Of a stretch of 64,000 nt of DNA, positions 16,054 to 25,937 are shown one piece after another. Made by a program: the position numbers and the translations under genes. The notes below the pieces were generated by a model. That model searched no databases and was not told where the DNA came from. It worked only from the letters and a program-made list of their open reading frames with translations. Every line of letters begins with the position of its first letter. The stretch's first letter is position 1. Origin of the DNA: an uncultured Anaeromusa sp. (GTDB taxonomy: Bacteria > Bacillota > Negativicutes > Anaeromusales > Anaeromusaceae); NCBI RefSeq assembly GCF_963676855.1, contig NZ_OY781460.1:62001-126000 (forward strand), written 5' to 3'.

Positions 16054-17133
16054 CTAGTATAACGGTTCTATAGATTCCGGATACGTTGCAACTTTTTCTT
16101 GGCCTTCTCGTGGTATTAAGCTTGCTTTTTCAATTAAATCTCTATTAGCTTGTGTACTATATTCCTCAAAGTCGCTACGTCCAGCTACGTCATTATCAAT
16201 ATCAACAAACAAGCTTGGCGAATTACCGTTGAAATCAAATTCGCTTAATGCTACTTTTCTTATTTTACTGTTATTTGCCGTCTTGTAATAGATCTGTAAG
16301 GCATTGATGTCATATACGATGCTCCACTGCGTCGGCCACCCAGTTTGTTCGCTCTGAGCTACACTGTCTAATACGCTAAATGCATAGTCAATACGGTTAT
16401 CGTTAAGGCTATAGTTATGAACCATAGCTGCGGCAATAGCGAACCTCTCCAACGGCTCTTCACCATGGCTTGGAAGTTCTTCCTTGCCCCCGAAAGCGGA
16501 ATACCTATTGGCGTTAGCCAGCGAATCGTCATACGTATTATTAGCTAAAACCGGGTAATTTAATTGATTGCCCTGGTAGGTTTTCATTTTCCCCTCAATG
16601 TACTCTATTACAGCAGTTTTTCCATAACGGTCACTAACTAAAAAATGAAGCGTACTTTTTTTACGTTGACTAGCGTAAGCAACGCGGACATTCGCATCAC
16701 TCTGAATAACATCTTTCACCGTTTCTGCGGTATCTAATTGATACTGAATCCATTGCAAGGGAGTTAAACCAAACCTTTCGTCGGGCGAGGGATAATCCGA
16801 CTTAGTACTTGGCAGAAGCATTTCTTCAACAACTAATCCTTCTTCATTCATGCCGCCATACGGCAGTTCTTTGCCTGCCTGATTAAACGTAACGCTGCCA
16901 TACTGAGAGACCCAGATAAGAGGTTTTTCCGGCGCTGAAATCAATGCTGTTTTTTTAAGATTTTTTTTATTTACACTCACATGCCCGTAGCCGTTTTTAA
17001 AGTCGAAATTACGCCCAAAGACTATATTCCCCTTTTGATCATTAATGGTAAATGTAGTGCAAGCATTTGCGTTTTGTGCTTGATACGTTAGGATGAGTAA
17101 AAACAAAAACAGAGTCACCGCTACTTTTTTCAT
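16054..17133 (-). CDS. Exported choloylglycine-hydrolase-family Ntn amidase
   Basis: A 359-residue Ntn hydrolase of the bile-salt hydrolase/penicillin V acylase family, cleaving linear C-N bonds. A signal peptide (about 1-24, ending QNANA) is followed directly by CTTF, so signal cleavage would expose Cys25 as the N-terminal nucleophile. GRNFDF, GGMNEEGLVVEEM and VLANNTYDD match the family active-site regions. Natural substrate unknown: bile acids are unlikely in this organism, and N-acyl amino acids or acyl-homoserine lactones are possible. It lies 59 bases after another exported hydrolase on the same strand. Confidence 0.85.
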   Translation of the reverse strand: MKKVAVTLFLFLLILTYQAQNANACTTFTINDQKGNIVFGRNFDFKNGYGHVSVNKKNLKKTALISAPEKPLIWVSQYGSVTFNQAGKELPYGGMNEEGLVVEEMLLPSTKSDYPSPDERFGLTPLQWIQYQLDTAETVKDVIQSDANVRVAYASQRKKSTLHFLVSDRYGKTAVIEYIEGKMKTYQGNQLNYPVLANNTYDDSLANANRYSAFGGKEELPSHGEEPLERFAIAAAMVHNYSLNDNRIDYAFSVLDSVAQSEQTGWPTQWSIVYDINALQIYYKTANNSKIRKVALSEFDFNGNSPSLFVDIDNDVAGRSDFEEYSTQANRDLIEKASLIPREGQEKVATYPESIEPLY

Positions 17134-17192
17134 TAATTTACCTCCTTCGTTTTCTAAGAGAAATCCCTCTTACCTCAGGCTAAGAAATTTTT

Positions 17193-18179
17193 TTATGGAT
17201 TAAGGTATTGTTTAAACCACGCAACAGCTGCTGTTGATGCTTCAGAAAAAGCAACTCCTTCAAAAGGATCAAAATGCCCTCCTTCAAACGCAACTAGCTT
17301 CTTGGGTTCTCCTGCACGCTCGAACGCCTTCATTTCATTTTCTGAAGAAGTCACTATATCTTTACTTGCAACGATCATCAGCAAGGGCGTAGGCGCTACT
17401 AAATGTATAAATGTCGCGGGAGCAAATTCCTTATAAATATCAAGCGACTCCATGGTAATCTGATTTTTCCAATTTGGAGCCTCCTTGGCTTCTTTAGTAA
17501 AATAGTCATATGCGTCTTTCTGAGTAAAACAGGCAGGCTGTCCGACAGGCGCAACGACAGGATAGTAATTCACAATTCCTTTTTTATACTCTTCTACTCG
17601 GTTCCGCGCATAAAATGCCGCCCTACGCGCTTGCGCCTCTGTGTTCAAGGATTGATAGCGGGCATTAATGGTTGGAATTTGAGCTACAACCGCTTTTACG
17701 CGCTTATCAAACGCTCCCAAATGCAATACATAGCCTCCGCTATCCGAAGTCCCCCAAATACCAATGCGCTCCGGGTCCACTTCTTTTTGCAACGATATCC
17801 AGGTAATAGCATTCCGATAGTCTTGCTGCTGTTCAAAATAAAAAACCTGGCCTCGCGGTTCTCCTTCACTAGCGCCTAAATAGCGATAATCAAACACGAG
17901 AACCGCAAAGCCAGCTTTTGCAAATTCTTCAGCAAATTTGCCAAGCCCCATCTCTTTAACAGCAGTAAAGCCGTGCGCCATAACAATAGCAGGATGCTTT
18001 TCTCTTGCACTTACATCTTTAGGAACATAATACCATCCTGCGCACTGTAAACCTTGACTCTTGAATTTAACATCATGTCTCTCAAATTCTGCAGCTTCAC
18101 TTACACAAGAAATGGTCAAAAAGAGGAATAAAAAAATTGCACTTAGCCATCCTGCTTTTCGGATTGAAAATTGCTTCAC
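17193..18179 (-). CDS. Exported alpha/beta hydrolase
   Basis: A 328-residue alpha/beta-hydrolase of the dienelactone-hydrolase/DUF1100-like type. A signal peptide covers about 1-29; the Cys in LFLTISC could be a weak lipobox. HGF (oxyanion), GTSDSGG (nucleophile elbow, Ser in SDSGG), MIVASKDIVTSSENE (acid region) and GGHFDPFEG (catalytic His) are all in place. Likely esterase or peptidase in the periplasm; substrate unknown. Probably cotranscribed with the downstream Ntn amidase. Confidence 0.8.
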   Translation of the reverse strand: MKQFSIRKAGWLSAIFLFLFLTISCVSEAAEFERHDVKFKSQGLQCAGWYYVPKDVSAREKHPAIVMAHGFTAVKEMGLGKFAEEFAKAGFAVLVFDYRYLGASEGEPRGQVFYFEQQQDYRNAITWISLQKEVDPERIGIWGTSDSGGYVLHLGAFDKRVKAVVAQIPTINARYQSLNTEAQARRAAFYARNRVEEYKKGIVNYYPVVAPVGQPACFTQKDAYDYFTKEAKEAPNWKNQITMESLDIYKEFAPATFIHLVAPTPLLMIVASKDIVTSSENEMKAFERAGEPKKLVAFEGGHFDPFEGVAFSEASTAAVAWFKQYLNP

Positions 18180-18577
18180 AACGATTCACTCCTTTAAAGT
18201 CTCACTCTAAATTCACGCCTGCGCCTTATCCTTTTTCTTCCACTCTTGGACTATCCCTTTAGTTTTTTTAGATTATACTGTATTCATTTCTACCATTACT
18301 CCAAGTGCTTTGAACTTCGCACACGCCTGTTGCCGATTCCGATTTCTCTCACTTTTCCCATTCTCATTTACACTACCGTAAAACAAAACTAGTCATAACT
18401 ATCGCTCCTACTCCGTCCGACAAACTGAACAAGCCATCTTTTCTCCTACTATCCATGTCCTCCCCATGCTGGATTTTAAATAAAAAAAGCTACAACCCCT
18501 TTAATTCAAGGGTTGTAGCTTTTTTCACAGTAAAATTTTCATCATTTTTTTTGAAATAGTGCTAGCACACTTATTAT
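18180..18577. other. Intergenic region, no gene seen
   Basis: About 400 bases between two minus-strand genes. It holds the upstream signals of the hydrolase gene (not resolvable by eye) and, at its right end, the terminator of the MFS gene. Confidence 0.4.
18483..18526 (-). terminator. Terminator of the D-amino-acid operon
   Basis: Arms AAAAAGCTACAACCC and GGGTTGTAGCTTTTT flank a short loop. It lies 50 bases after the MFS gene. The stem sequence resembles the terminator at 15989. Confidence 0.8.
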
Positions 18578-19825
18578 TCAGGAGTCACTGGGTACTGCAT
18601 TATTTTTAGTTGAACCAATTGTTAATGCTGCAACAGAGCTTAAACCTAAGCATACAACAAACATCATAAATGCATAATAGTAGTCATTTCCAGTAACCGT
18701 CAAAATGTAACCAACTGCTAAGGGAGACAGGAAACCTGCCGCTTGCCCAGCTGTATTAACAAGGCCCATAGCCGACCCGGCCACTTCAGAAGGCAGCGTT
18801 GCAATGGGAATGGTAAAAATTGATGCCATCGCAATCCACAAAAAGAAGAAACCTATAATCTGATAAAGCACCGCCGTTTCTGCCGATACGGCCATTGCAT
18901 TGAGATAAATAAATACAGCGCCGATACTCGCCCCAAAAACAACTAGCCAGTGGCGTTTATCTTTAAACCAGCGGTCGGAAAGATAGCCGCTTATCAAAAT
19001 CCCAATCGTCCCGGATACATATGGAAGCGATGAGGCAATTCCCATCTTCATAATACTGAAACCCCTGGCTTGCATTAAATACGTCGGCAACCACGACATT
19101 AATCCCCATAATGCAATATTGAAGAAAAACAAAGTGAAAAAGCATTTCCAAACTAAAGGCATTCTTACTAATTGTCCAAAGCCTATCTTCTTTTCCGGCA
19201 ACGCTTTTTCAACACGATCCCCTTCTATTTCAGCCAACTCTTCCGCCGAAATTCCTTGACTTGCACGAGGACTCTTACAATGCCACCATACGAGCGCTGC
19301 CACAATGAGACCCGGAATCAGAAGGCTATAAAAAACCATCCGCCAACCCCATTCAACAACAAGATAGGCCACAAAAATAGGAGCTAACGCTGGGCCTAAG
19401 CAATTTGTCGTAAGCATAATTGCGCTTGCTCTTCCTACTTCTCGATGTGGAAACCAAGAGGCGATTGTTTTAAATGCGCCAGGCGGAAAAATTCCTTCCC
19501 CAATTCCAAACAAAACGCGAAATACAATCATAGTCTTTAAAGAAGACGCCATTCCTGTTATCGCCGTAAAAATACTCCACCAAACTAAACCGCCAGCCAC
19601 GACCAGCCGTGCGCCAAACTTATCCGCCAAAATACCTCCAGGTATTTGTGATAAAGCATAGCTAAAGAAGAACGCACTCATCACCGCTCCCATTTCTAAA
19701 GGAGATAATGCAAATTCTTTAGCTATAAACGGAATGGCTGTAGACATTACCATGCGATCCATGTAGCACAGCAAATACGCGACAAAAATTACGCTCAGCA
19801 CATTATATCGTTTCTTCCAAACCAT
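18578..19825 (-). CDS. MFS transporter, anion:cation symporter type
   Basis: A 415-residue, 12-helix major facilitator of the ACS family (relatives of GudP/ExuT). Visible are CYMDRMVMSTAIPFI in helix 1, GGILADKFGARLV (loop 2-3 motif) and FRVLFGIGEG. The start at 19825 is chosen because AAAGGGG lies eight bases before it, while a GTG at 19834 sits on the ribosome site. It follows the D-aminoacylase by 13 bases, so N-acyl-D-amino acids or D-amino acids are plausible substrates; inference from context. Confidence 0.85.
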   Translation of the reverse strand: MVWKKRYNVLSVIFVAYLLCYMDRMVMSTAIPFIAKEFALSPLEMGAVMSAFFFSYALSQIPGGILADKFGARLVVAGGLVWWSIFTAITGMASSLKTMIVFRVLFGIGEGIFPPGAFKTIASWFPHREVGRASAIMLTTNCLGPALAPIFVAYLVVEWGWRMVFYSLLIPGLIVAALVWWHCKSPRASQGISAEELAEIEGDRVEKALPEKKIGFGQLVRMPLVWKCFFTLFFFNIALWGLMSWLPTYLMQARGFSIMKMGIASSLPYVSGTIGILISGYLSDRWFKDKRHWLVVFGASIGAVFIYLNAMAVSAETAVLYQIIGFFFLWIAMASIFTIPIATLPSEVAGSAMGLVNTAGQAAGFLSPLAVGYILTVTGNDYYYAFMMFVVCLGLSSVAALTIGSTKNNAVPSDS

Positions 19826-19838
19826 AAATTTCACCCCT

Positions 19839-21431
19839 TTAAAATTCTTTTCGCCGAATTACTTTTCCTGAAGCTGCATGGGTATATAAATTATCTTTAA
19901 GCGCCACTTCGCCAGCAACAATAACATAACGTATACCTGTATTGGGTGCATAAGAATCGACAATAAAGTCGGCATTATCCATAATCGTATTGGCATCAAA
20001 TACGACTAAATCGGCATCAAACTCTTCTTTTATCAGCCCTTTATTTTTCAAATGCAATCTTTGCGCTGGCAAGGACGTCATCTTACGAATGGCCTCTTCT
20101 AGCTGCAATACCTTCTTTTCTCTTACATAACGGCCTAACACTCTCGGAAACGAGGCAGCTACCCGCGGATGCGTCTTTTCTCTATTTTTCATATAGATGC
20201 CATCAGTGCCAACCATGCCATAGGGATTCTTCATCACCGTCTCTACATCATCATCAGACATGCTAAAATATACCGCAATAACATCCAAATGATTGTCTAC
20301 CAATAAATCTAACGCTGTATCAAATGGATCTTTTTTGAGCGCATTTGCGTACTCGCTAACGGTCTTGCCTACCGCATCGGGCGTTTTATCGGCTTTGATT
20401 ATCAGCATCCCTGCAAACCCTACGTTCACTACAAAATTGTCCCACCTCTCCCGGCAGGCAAGAATATCTTCTTTTACGCGTCCTCGGAATTGAGGTTCTC
20501 TCAAGTTCAGTACTAACTGCTCTCGCTCCCTCACGAGATAGCTGGGCGGCAGAATCGTATTTAAGTATGTACAGTTTGCATTGTATGGGTACTGATCAAA
20601 CCCTACATTAAGCCCGTCTTGATTCGCTTCTTCAATCATTTTGAGCGTGGTGTTTACTTTACCCCAATTCTTTTTACCGATTGCTTTATGATGCGAAATA
20701 TTAACAAAAGCACCTGACCGTTTTGCGATTTCAATCGCTTCTTGTACTGATTCAATCACATAGTCGCCTTCGTCACGAATATGAATTGTAAATATCGCAT
20801 TTTTCTCTTTGATCACCTTACATAACTCGACAAATTCATCTTGCTTAGCAATGCTCCCGGGCGGATAAAGCAATCCAGCAGATAATCCTAGCGCCCCCTG
20901 TTCAAGAGATTCTCTTAGGTATACTTTCATCTGCTCCAGTTCGGCCAGACTTGGCTCACGATTTTCCAAGCCCATAACCGCAATTCGCAATGCCGCATGA
21001 CCAACAAGAAATCCCATATTCACTCCGATTTTTTTCTTATCAACCACATCCAGAAACTTACCGAAGGATGTAAACTCGTGCATGCACTCTGGAGGATTAA
21101 TCAAAGCGTGCACACTTTGATTTTCTTTCCAATACCGCTCCGACACAGGCGCTAAGCTTTGCCCGCAATTCCCAGAAATATCAGTAGTTACCCCTTGCGA
21201 CAATTTGTTTAGTACAGCTTCATCAAAAAATGGACATCCCTCATCATGTGCATGTGGATCGATGAACCCCGGAGAGACGCAGAGCCCATTTCCATCAATA
21301 ACAAGCTTCGCTTTTATTGTAATAAATCCAACCTCTTGAATTTTCCCTTTTACGACTCCTACATCTGCAATAAATCCTGGGTTACCAGTACCATCAAGCA
21401 CTTTCACTTGTTTGATTAGAATATCAAGCAT
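19839..21431 (-). CDS. N-acyl-D-amino-acid deacylase (D-aminoacylase)
   Basis: A 530-residue zinc amidohydrolase that should hydrolyse N-acyl-D-amino acids to free D-amino acid and fatty or acetic acid. It shows PGFIDPHAHDEG (HxH metal site), GVTTDISGNCGQS, TIHIRDEGDYVIESV, NISHHKAIG and GTDGIYMKNREKTHPR, all characteristic of D-aminoacylase rather than dihydroorotase. It lies between ridA and the MFS gene in a dsdA operon, so its product can feed D-serine ammonia-lyase when the amino acid is D-serine. Confidence 0.92.
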   Translation of the reverse strand: MLDILIKQVKVLDGTGNPGFIADVGVVKGKIQEVGFITIKAKLVIDGNGLCVSPGFIDPHAHDEGCPFFDEAVLNKLSQGVTTDISGNCGQSLAPVSERYWKENQSVHALINPPECMHEFTSFGKFLDVVDKKKIGVNMGFLVGHAALRIAVMGLENREPSLAELEQMKVYLRESLEQGALGLSAGLLYPPGSIAKQDEFVELCKVIKEKNAIFTIHIRDEGDYVIESVQEAIEIAKRSGAFVNISHHKAIGKKNWGKVNTTLKMIEEANQDGLNVGFDQYPYNANCTYLNTILPPSYLVREREQLVLNLREPQFRGRVKEDILACRERWDNFVVNVGFAGMLIIKADKTPDAVGKTVSEYANALKKDPFDTALDLLVDNHLDVIAVYFSMSDDDVETVMKNPYGMVGTDGIYMKNREKTHPRVAASFPRVLGRYVREKKVLQLEEAIRKMTSLPAQRLHLKNKGLIKEEFDADLVVFDANTIMDNADFIVDSYAPNTGIRYVIVAGEVALKDNLYTHAASGKVIRRKEF

Positions 21432-21468
21432 GTTAATCCCCTCCTTATGAAACGCTTTTTCACATCAA

Positions 21469-21849
21469 TCACTTAACTACAGCAATCGCTTCTATCTCGA
21501 CGCGCACATCTTTGGGCAGCCGTGCCACTTCTACGCAAGAGCGCGCCGGATAGCTGCCGCTGAACGCATTAGCATATACTTCATTTACAACCTTGAAATC
21601 ATTCATATCCTTTAAGAAAATAGTTGTTTTCACAATATGGTCAACATCAAGGCCTCGAGCTTGCAAGATCGTTTTTACATTGTCTAGCGATTGCTTTGTT
21701 TGCTCTTTCACATCGTCGCTCACAATTTCACCAGTACTTGGACTTAGCGGGGTCTGCCCGGATACAAATACAAACCCGTTTGCTTCAATCGCTTGCGAAT
21801 AGGGGCCAATCGCACCCGGCGCTTCTTTCGTAAAAATTACCTTTTTCAT
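21469..21849 (-). CDS. ridA: RidA family 2-iminopropanoate deaminase (copy 1)
   Basis: A 126-residue Rid-family protein that hydrolyses reactive enamine/imine intermediates released by PLP enzymes. Family marks are [20 protein letters not shown], the catalytic Arg in [14 protein letters not shown], and VEIEAIAV. It lies directly downstream of dsdA, whose reaction passes through 2-aminoacrylate, the classic RidA substrate. A second copy at 31779 stands beside L-cysteine desulfidase. Confidence 0.95.
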   Translation of the reverse strand: MKKVIFTKEAPGAIGPYSQAIEANGFVFVSGQTPLSPSTGEIVSDDVKEQTKQSLDNVKTILQARGLDVDHIVKTTIFLKDMNDFKVVNEVYANAFSGSYPARSCVEVARLPKDVRVEIEAIAVVK

Positions 21850-21906
21850 GCTCAGACCTTCTTTCTAAATTTACTTCATTTCCACTTCACTAAGGAATGC
21901 TCGTTC

Positions 21907-23277
21907 TCAAACCGTCTTACTTGGCATAATTTCAAGGCCATGCTGATAAAATTTGTCCATTTCATCTTTAGGCACCATGCTTCCCCCTGTTGCCCATACT
22001 ATATGAGTAGCGCGATCCATTTTCTTTACCAGCTCCCTTTCTTCCAAGTAGCGCTGGCCTTCTTTTGTTGCTACCAATTGCATCGGGCCCATAAACCCGG
22101 CCAATGCAGATGGTTCCAAGAACGTCCCTTCTGAATTGGCTAATAGCTTCAAGAGCAAATACAAGTTTTCATCCTGCACAGTGACCACGCCGGAAATATC
22201 TCTTTCCAACAGCCGTCCTACCAAACCGGAAGGTCTCCCCACAGCTAGTCCATCTGCAGCAGTACGATTATCAATACCCAAATCTTGCACAGAAATTTTT
22301 TCATGCAAACCAGTCATCAAGCCGAGCAGCATCGCAGGTGAATGCGTGGGTTCTACAAAAAAGCTATGAACATTTTTTTTATAAATTGATTTCATACCAA
22401 AGGTAACACCACCAGGGCCGCCGCCAACACCACAGGGCAAATACACAAAAAGAGGATGCTCTTCATCAACAACTACCCCTTCTCGCTCTAATTGCTTTTG
22501 CAGTCTTTTTGCCGCCACAGCATATCCTAAAAAAAGATGACGTGAATTTTCGTCGTCAATAAAATAACTCTTACGATCTTTTTCCGCGTCTCTTCGCCCA
22601 GCTTCAACTGCCTCCGAGTAGTCAGCAGCATGCTCAACGACGGATACTCCTTTACTCCGAAGCATATCTTTCTTCCATTTTTTTGCGTCCACAGACATAT
22701 GAACGATCACGCGAAACCCTAATGCCGCGCCCATAATGCCGATGCTCAGTCCTAAATTTCCTGTCGAACCAACCACAATAGTGTATTGCGAGAACAACTG
22801 TTGAAATTTACTACTTTTAAGTACAGCGTAGTCGTCTGTCCACAATAAGCCTCCGTGCTCCATGGCAATAGACTCTGCTAAATAGAGGACTTCATACACA
22901 CCGCCTCTAGCTTTTATCGAACCGGAAATAGGCAAGTGACTATCGAGCTTAACATAGACTTTCCCTGGAATACTCTCACCGCACAACAGGCTCATTTGCT
23001 CTTGCATCGCAGGGATATACGCAAGCGGTGATTCAATGATGCCTTCATCCTTCTTTGTTTCCGGAAATGCTTTTTCAATGAAAGCTGCAAATCGCACAAG
23101 TCGCTCTTCCGCATCCTGAATATCTTTTTCTGAAATTGAAGCAACTTGTTCTTGCTTTTCTTGCCCATAAAGCGGATTTAACCAAACGATTTCGCGCATA
23201 TTCTGCAAATCAGCCAAGGCAGGGTGCTCTTTTTTCCAAGTTTCTATTTTTGTCTCTAAAACATGCCTGTTTTCCAT
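21907..23277 (-). CDS. dsdA: D-serine ammonia-lyase
   Basis: A 456-residue fold-type II PLP enzyme that converts D-serine to pyruvate and ammonia. The Schiff-base lysine is in SGSIKARGG (about K122), the phosphate loop is [10 protein letters not shown], and [25 protein letters not shown] ([15 protein letters not shown]) and [12 protein letters not shown] match DsdA. The start at 23277 is chosen because GGAGG lies five bases before this ATG; an in-frame GTG at 23289 overlaps the ribosome site. First gene of the operon, under a divergent XRE-cupin regulator. Confidence 0.95.
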   Translation of the reverse strand: MENRHVLETKIETWKKEHPALADLQNMREIVWLNPLYGQEKQEQVASISEKDIQDAEERLVRFAAFIEKAFPETKKDEGIIESPLAYIPAMQEQMSLLCGESIPGKVYVKLDSHLPISGSIKARGGVYEVLYLAESIAMEHGGLLWTDDYAVLKSSKFQQLFSQYTIVVGSTGNLGLSIGIMGAALGFRVIVHMSVDAKKWKKDMLRSKGVSVVEHAADYSEAVEAGRRDAEKDRKSYFIDDENSRHLFLGYAVAAKRLQKQLEREGVVVDEEHPLFVYLPCGVGGGPGGVTFGMKSIYKKNVHSFFVEPTHSPAMLLGLMTGLHEKISVQDLGIDNRTAADGLAVGRPSGLVGRLLERDISGVVTVQDENLYLLLKLLANSEGTFLEPSALAGFMGPMQLVATKEGQRYLEERELVKKMDRATHIVWATGGSMVPKDEMDKFYQHGLEIMPSKTV

Positions 23278-23349
23278 ATACCCCTCCACTAATTTATTTT
23301 CATTCTTTGGATATCATAATCACAGTATCTTTATTTACCATCGTTATTT

Positions 23350-23404
23350 GTTTAATAAATGTTCAATTCGTTAAATACAGTTTAACTGTTTAATTACGTT
23401 TAAT
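23350..23404. promoter_or_regulatory. Array of six GTTTAAT-like heptamers upstream of dsdA
   Basis: GTTTAAT (23350), GTTCAAT (23361), GTTAAAT (23370), GTTTAAC (23380), GTTTAAT (23388) and GTTTAAT (23398) repeat at 8-11 base steps, about one helical turn. Two more copies in the opposite orientation lie at 23538 and 23548, next to the regulator gene. This is what a cooperative operator for the divergent XRE-cupin regulator would look like; binding is inferred. Confidence 0.5.
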
Positions 23405-23642
23405 ATACACCAAGTCTTTTCCATTTGCAATAGAATTATTTTTACAAACAATCTCGTTTTTATCCATAAATTACTGCATATTGACACACAAGGAAAATCA
23501 TCACAAGCAGTTGTTAAAAAACACAGATTCTGATAACATTAAATTACATTAAACAAAACTAGGTTTATCTTTCCACTCATTGAACTTTGCATTTTTCTAG
23601 AATACATCCAGTATTAAAATTTGTAAGGAGAATGTTTTTACG

Positions 23643-24206
23643 ATGCCAATTAATGACGATAGTATTGAACTCGGCCAAAAAATTGCAACCGCTAGAAATA
23701 ACAAAGGCCTTAGCCTCCGCCAACTAGCTTTATCAGTAAACGTTTCCCCTTCATTGTTAAGCCAAATTGAGAGAGGTCTTGCCAATCCCTCTCTGAACAC
23801 ACTGCGCATGATTGCAGTTTCTTTAGATATCCCTCTCTTCAGCTTGTTTGTCGAACCTACAAATGTTAACAAATTAATCACTCGTGCCAATAACCGAAAG
23901 AAAATCATCTTCCCTCACAGCAATTGGGAGTATACCCTGCTTTCGCCAGACTTAACCGGAGCCATTGAGATGGTTCTAATGTCTATCCCTCCTCACTCTC
24001 AATCCTCGGAGGTTTCGCTATCTCACGCGGGAGAAGAAGTGGCTTACGTGTTAGCAGGAACGGTTACGCTTTATCTAGATGAAACTACAGAAACACTAGA
24101 AAAGGGAGACAGTGTAAAAATCCCTCCCAGTATCCGTCATATGTGGAAAAATGAAACTGATTCTACGGTCGAAGTGATTTTTGCTGTCACTCCGGCGAAT
24201 TTTTAA
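23643..24206 (+). CDS. XRE-cupin transcription regulator of the D-serine operon
   Basis: A 187-residue regulator with an N-terminal HTH_3 domain (about 12-66, SLRQLALSVNVSPSLLSQIERG is the recognition region) and a C-terminal cupin (about 105-180, EVSLSHAGEEVAYVLAGTVTLYL ... GDSVKIPPSIRHMWKN). Such proteins sense a small ligand in the cupin. It is transcribed away from dsdA across a shared 365-base control region containing the heptamer array. AAGGAG lies about 12 bases before the start, a little far. Confidence 0.9.
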   Translation: MPINDDSIELGQKIATARNNKGLSLRQLALSVNVSPSLLSQIERGLANPSLNTLRMIAVSLDIPLFSLFVEPTNVNKLITRANNRKKIIFPHSNWEYTLLSPDLTGAIEMVLMSIPPHSQSSEVSLSHAGEEVAYVLAGTVTLYLDETTETLEKGDSVKIPPSIRHMWKNETDSTVEVIFAVTPANF

Positions 24207-24240
24207 TTATTACTTTCGCTTTTCTCACCTAAATTCAAAA

Positions 24241-24283
24241 AGAAGGGGCTGTGTTGAAACTAAGTTTCAACACAGCCCCTTCT
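24241..24283. terminator. Bidirectional terminator
   Basis: Near-perfect 20-base arms (AGAAGGGGCTGTGTTGAAAC and its complement) with a 3-base loop between the convergent regulator and symporter genes; T-rich on both sides. Confidence 0.85.
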
Positions 24284-24425
24284 TTAATTGAAGCAGCCCC
24301 TACACTTCCGTGGCTAAGCCAGCGTGCTGAGAAGGCCAACGCCTACCCGCTTTGGCTCTAGCCATTAAAAGCTGCTCATCCATAATAATGCTCAGCAAAA
24401 AACTTTATTGATTCGCCTAGAAGAT

Positions 24426-25937
24426 TCATTTTCTAGCAACAGCGATTTTATCACTCGCTTTTGTCGCAGCAATTTTGTCCTTGTTAATCTCTTTCCAAAG
24501 ATCGACATTCGAAATACCGACTTTATCCGGATCGAAAAAAGGAACCTGATCGGCATTGCGTTGTTCTTCATAGTCATTCAGTATCGCAACGACCTTTGGA
24601 AACAAAAACCACAACATTAACACATTCAGCCATACCATCAGCCCACAGGCCAGGTCAGCGGCCCCCCAAGCAACGCTCGAAGTGGTTGTGGAAAAGTAAA
24701 TATAAACTAAGAGCACCATAATTTTCATAACCAGGTAAACATTTTTACGTTTGCTCTCGCTGGCCTTGCCTAAGAGATAGGCCATGCCGGTTTCCGCCTG
24801 ATAATAATAGCTAAGGATTGTAGTAAAGGCAAATAATATGACCACTACCCCCATAACAAATTCGCCAAGACCAGGCATCAGCGTACCAACAGCCTCTTGG
24901 GGAAAAACAATGCCATTTTTACCGGATGCAGCCAAAGCCGCCATTTGGGGAGAACCCGAACCAATATAACCGGAAGCCGTATTAAAGCAGTCGGTCACCA
25001 GAATCATGAGGCCGGAACAGGTACAGATTATAATATCCATATAAATACCAAATGAATTCGCTAAACCCTGCCCGGCCGGATGCGCAGTTTCAGCCGCAGC
25101 TGCAGCCGGAGTTTCTTCACCCATGCCAGCGCCGGACGCGAACGTAGAGCGCCGAATCCCCATAGAAATGGCGCTGCCCATCATACCGCCAAATACAGAT
25201 CCCTGATTAAATGCCGATGAAAAAATCCAGCTAAACATAGTAGGAATCCGATCATAATTTGCAATCAGCACAATGGCCGTCAGCAGTAAAAAGATTCCTA
25301 CTTTGATAGGAACAAGAATCGCAGCAAATGAGCTAATCCGTTTGATACCTCCAAGGATAATGATACCTAATAATATCGCTCCAACTACGCCGGTCAGCAA
25401 CGGAGGAATTCCCAGGCTGTGATTTAAGCCTTCGCCGATCATGTTGGCCTGAATGCCTGGCATGCCGAACAGCATTCCAACAACAGTAACCGTCGCAAAC
25501 AGCTTGCTAAACCATCCCCAACCCAAACCGATTTCAGCACAATAGTAGGCGCCGCCACGGTACTCGCCGTCAACCCGCAATTTATACAGCTGGCCCAGGG
25601 AACATTCGGCAAAAGATATGGCCGCTAGCAAAATCGAGGTAACCCACATCCAGAAGATGGTTCCCGGTCCTCCCATATAAACAGCTACCGCCACACCGGC
25701 AATATTACCGACACCGACCCGAGCCGCCATGGTTGTCCAAAAGGAACTGAAGGTGGAGATGCCGCTTTCCGAACTTTGGTTACTTACCAGATTTCTCACC
25801 ATATCCCGTAAATTACGGACTTGGGTAAAGCGGAGCCGGATGGAAAAATATACGCCGGATACAACAACAAAGACCAACATGGCTGGTGACCAGACATAGC
25901 CATTTAAGAGATTAATGATATTTCCTAGATTTTCCAC
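24426..25937 (-). CDS. Sodium:alanine symporter (AGCS family)
   Basis: A 503-residue inner-membrane symporter taking up alanine, glycine or D-alanine with Na+. Family marks are GVYFSIRLRFTQVR, ARVGVGNIAGVAVAVYMGGPGTIFWMW (split here), ASGAGMGEETPAAAAAETAHPAGQG and the 10-11 helices. The start codon is GTG at 25937 with GGAGGGGG eight bases before it. Single-gene unit; its leader RNA looks structured. It lies beside the D-serine operon but points toward it, so a shared role in amino-acid supply is only a guess. Confidence 0.92.
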   Translation of the reverse strand: MENLGNIINLLNGYVWSPAMLVFVVVSGVYFSIRLRFTQVRNLRDMVRNLVSNQSSESGISTFSSFWTTMAARVGVGNIAGVAVAVYMGGPGTIFWMWVTSILLAAISFAECSLGQLYKLRVDGEYRGGAYYCAEIGLGWGWFSKLFATVTVVGMLFGMPGIQANMIGEGLNHSLGIPPLLTGVVGAILLGIIILGGIKRISSFAAILVPIKVGIFLLLTAIVLIANYDRIPTMFSWIFSSAFNQGSVFGGMMGSAISMGIRRSTFASGAGMGEETPAAAAAETAHPAGQGLANSFGIYMDIIICTCSGLMILVTDCFNTASGYIGSGSPQMAALAASGKNGIVFPQEAVGTLMPGLGEFVMGVVVILFAFTTILSYYYQAETGMAYLLGKASESKRKNVYLVMKIMVLLVYIYFSTTTSSVAWGAADLACGLMVWLNVLMLWFLFPKVVAILNDYEEQRNADQVPFFDPDKVGISNVDLWKEINKDKIAATKASDKIAVARK

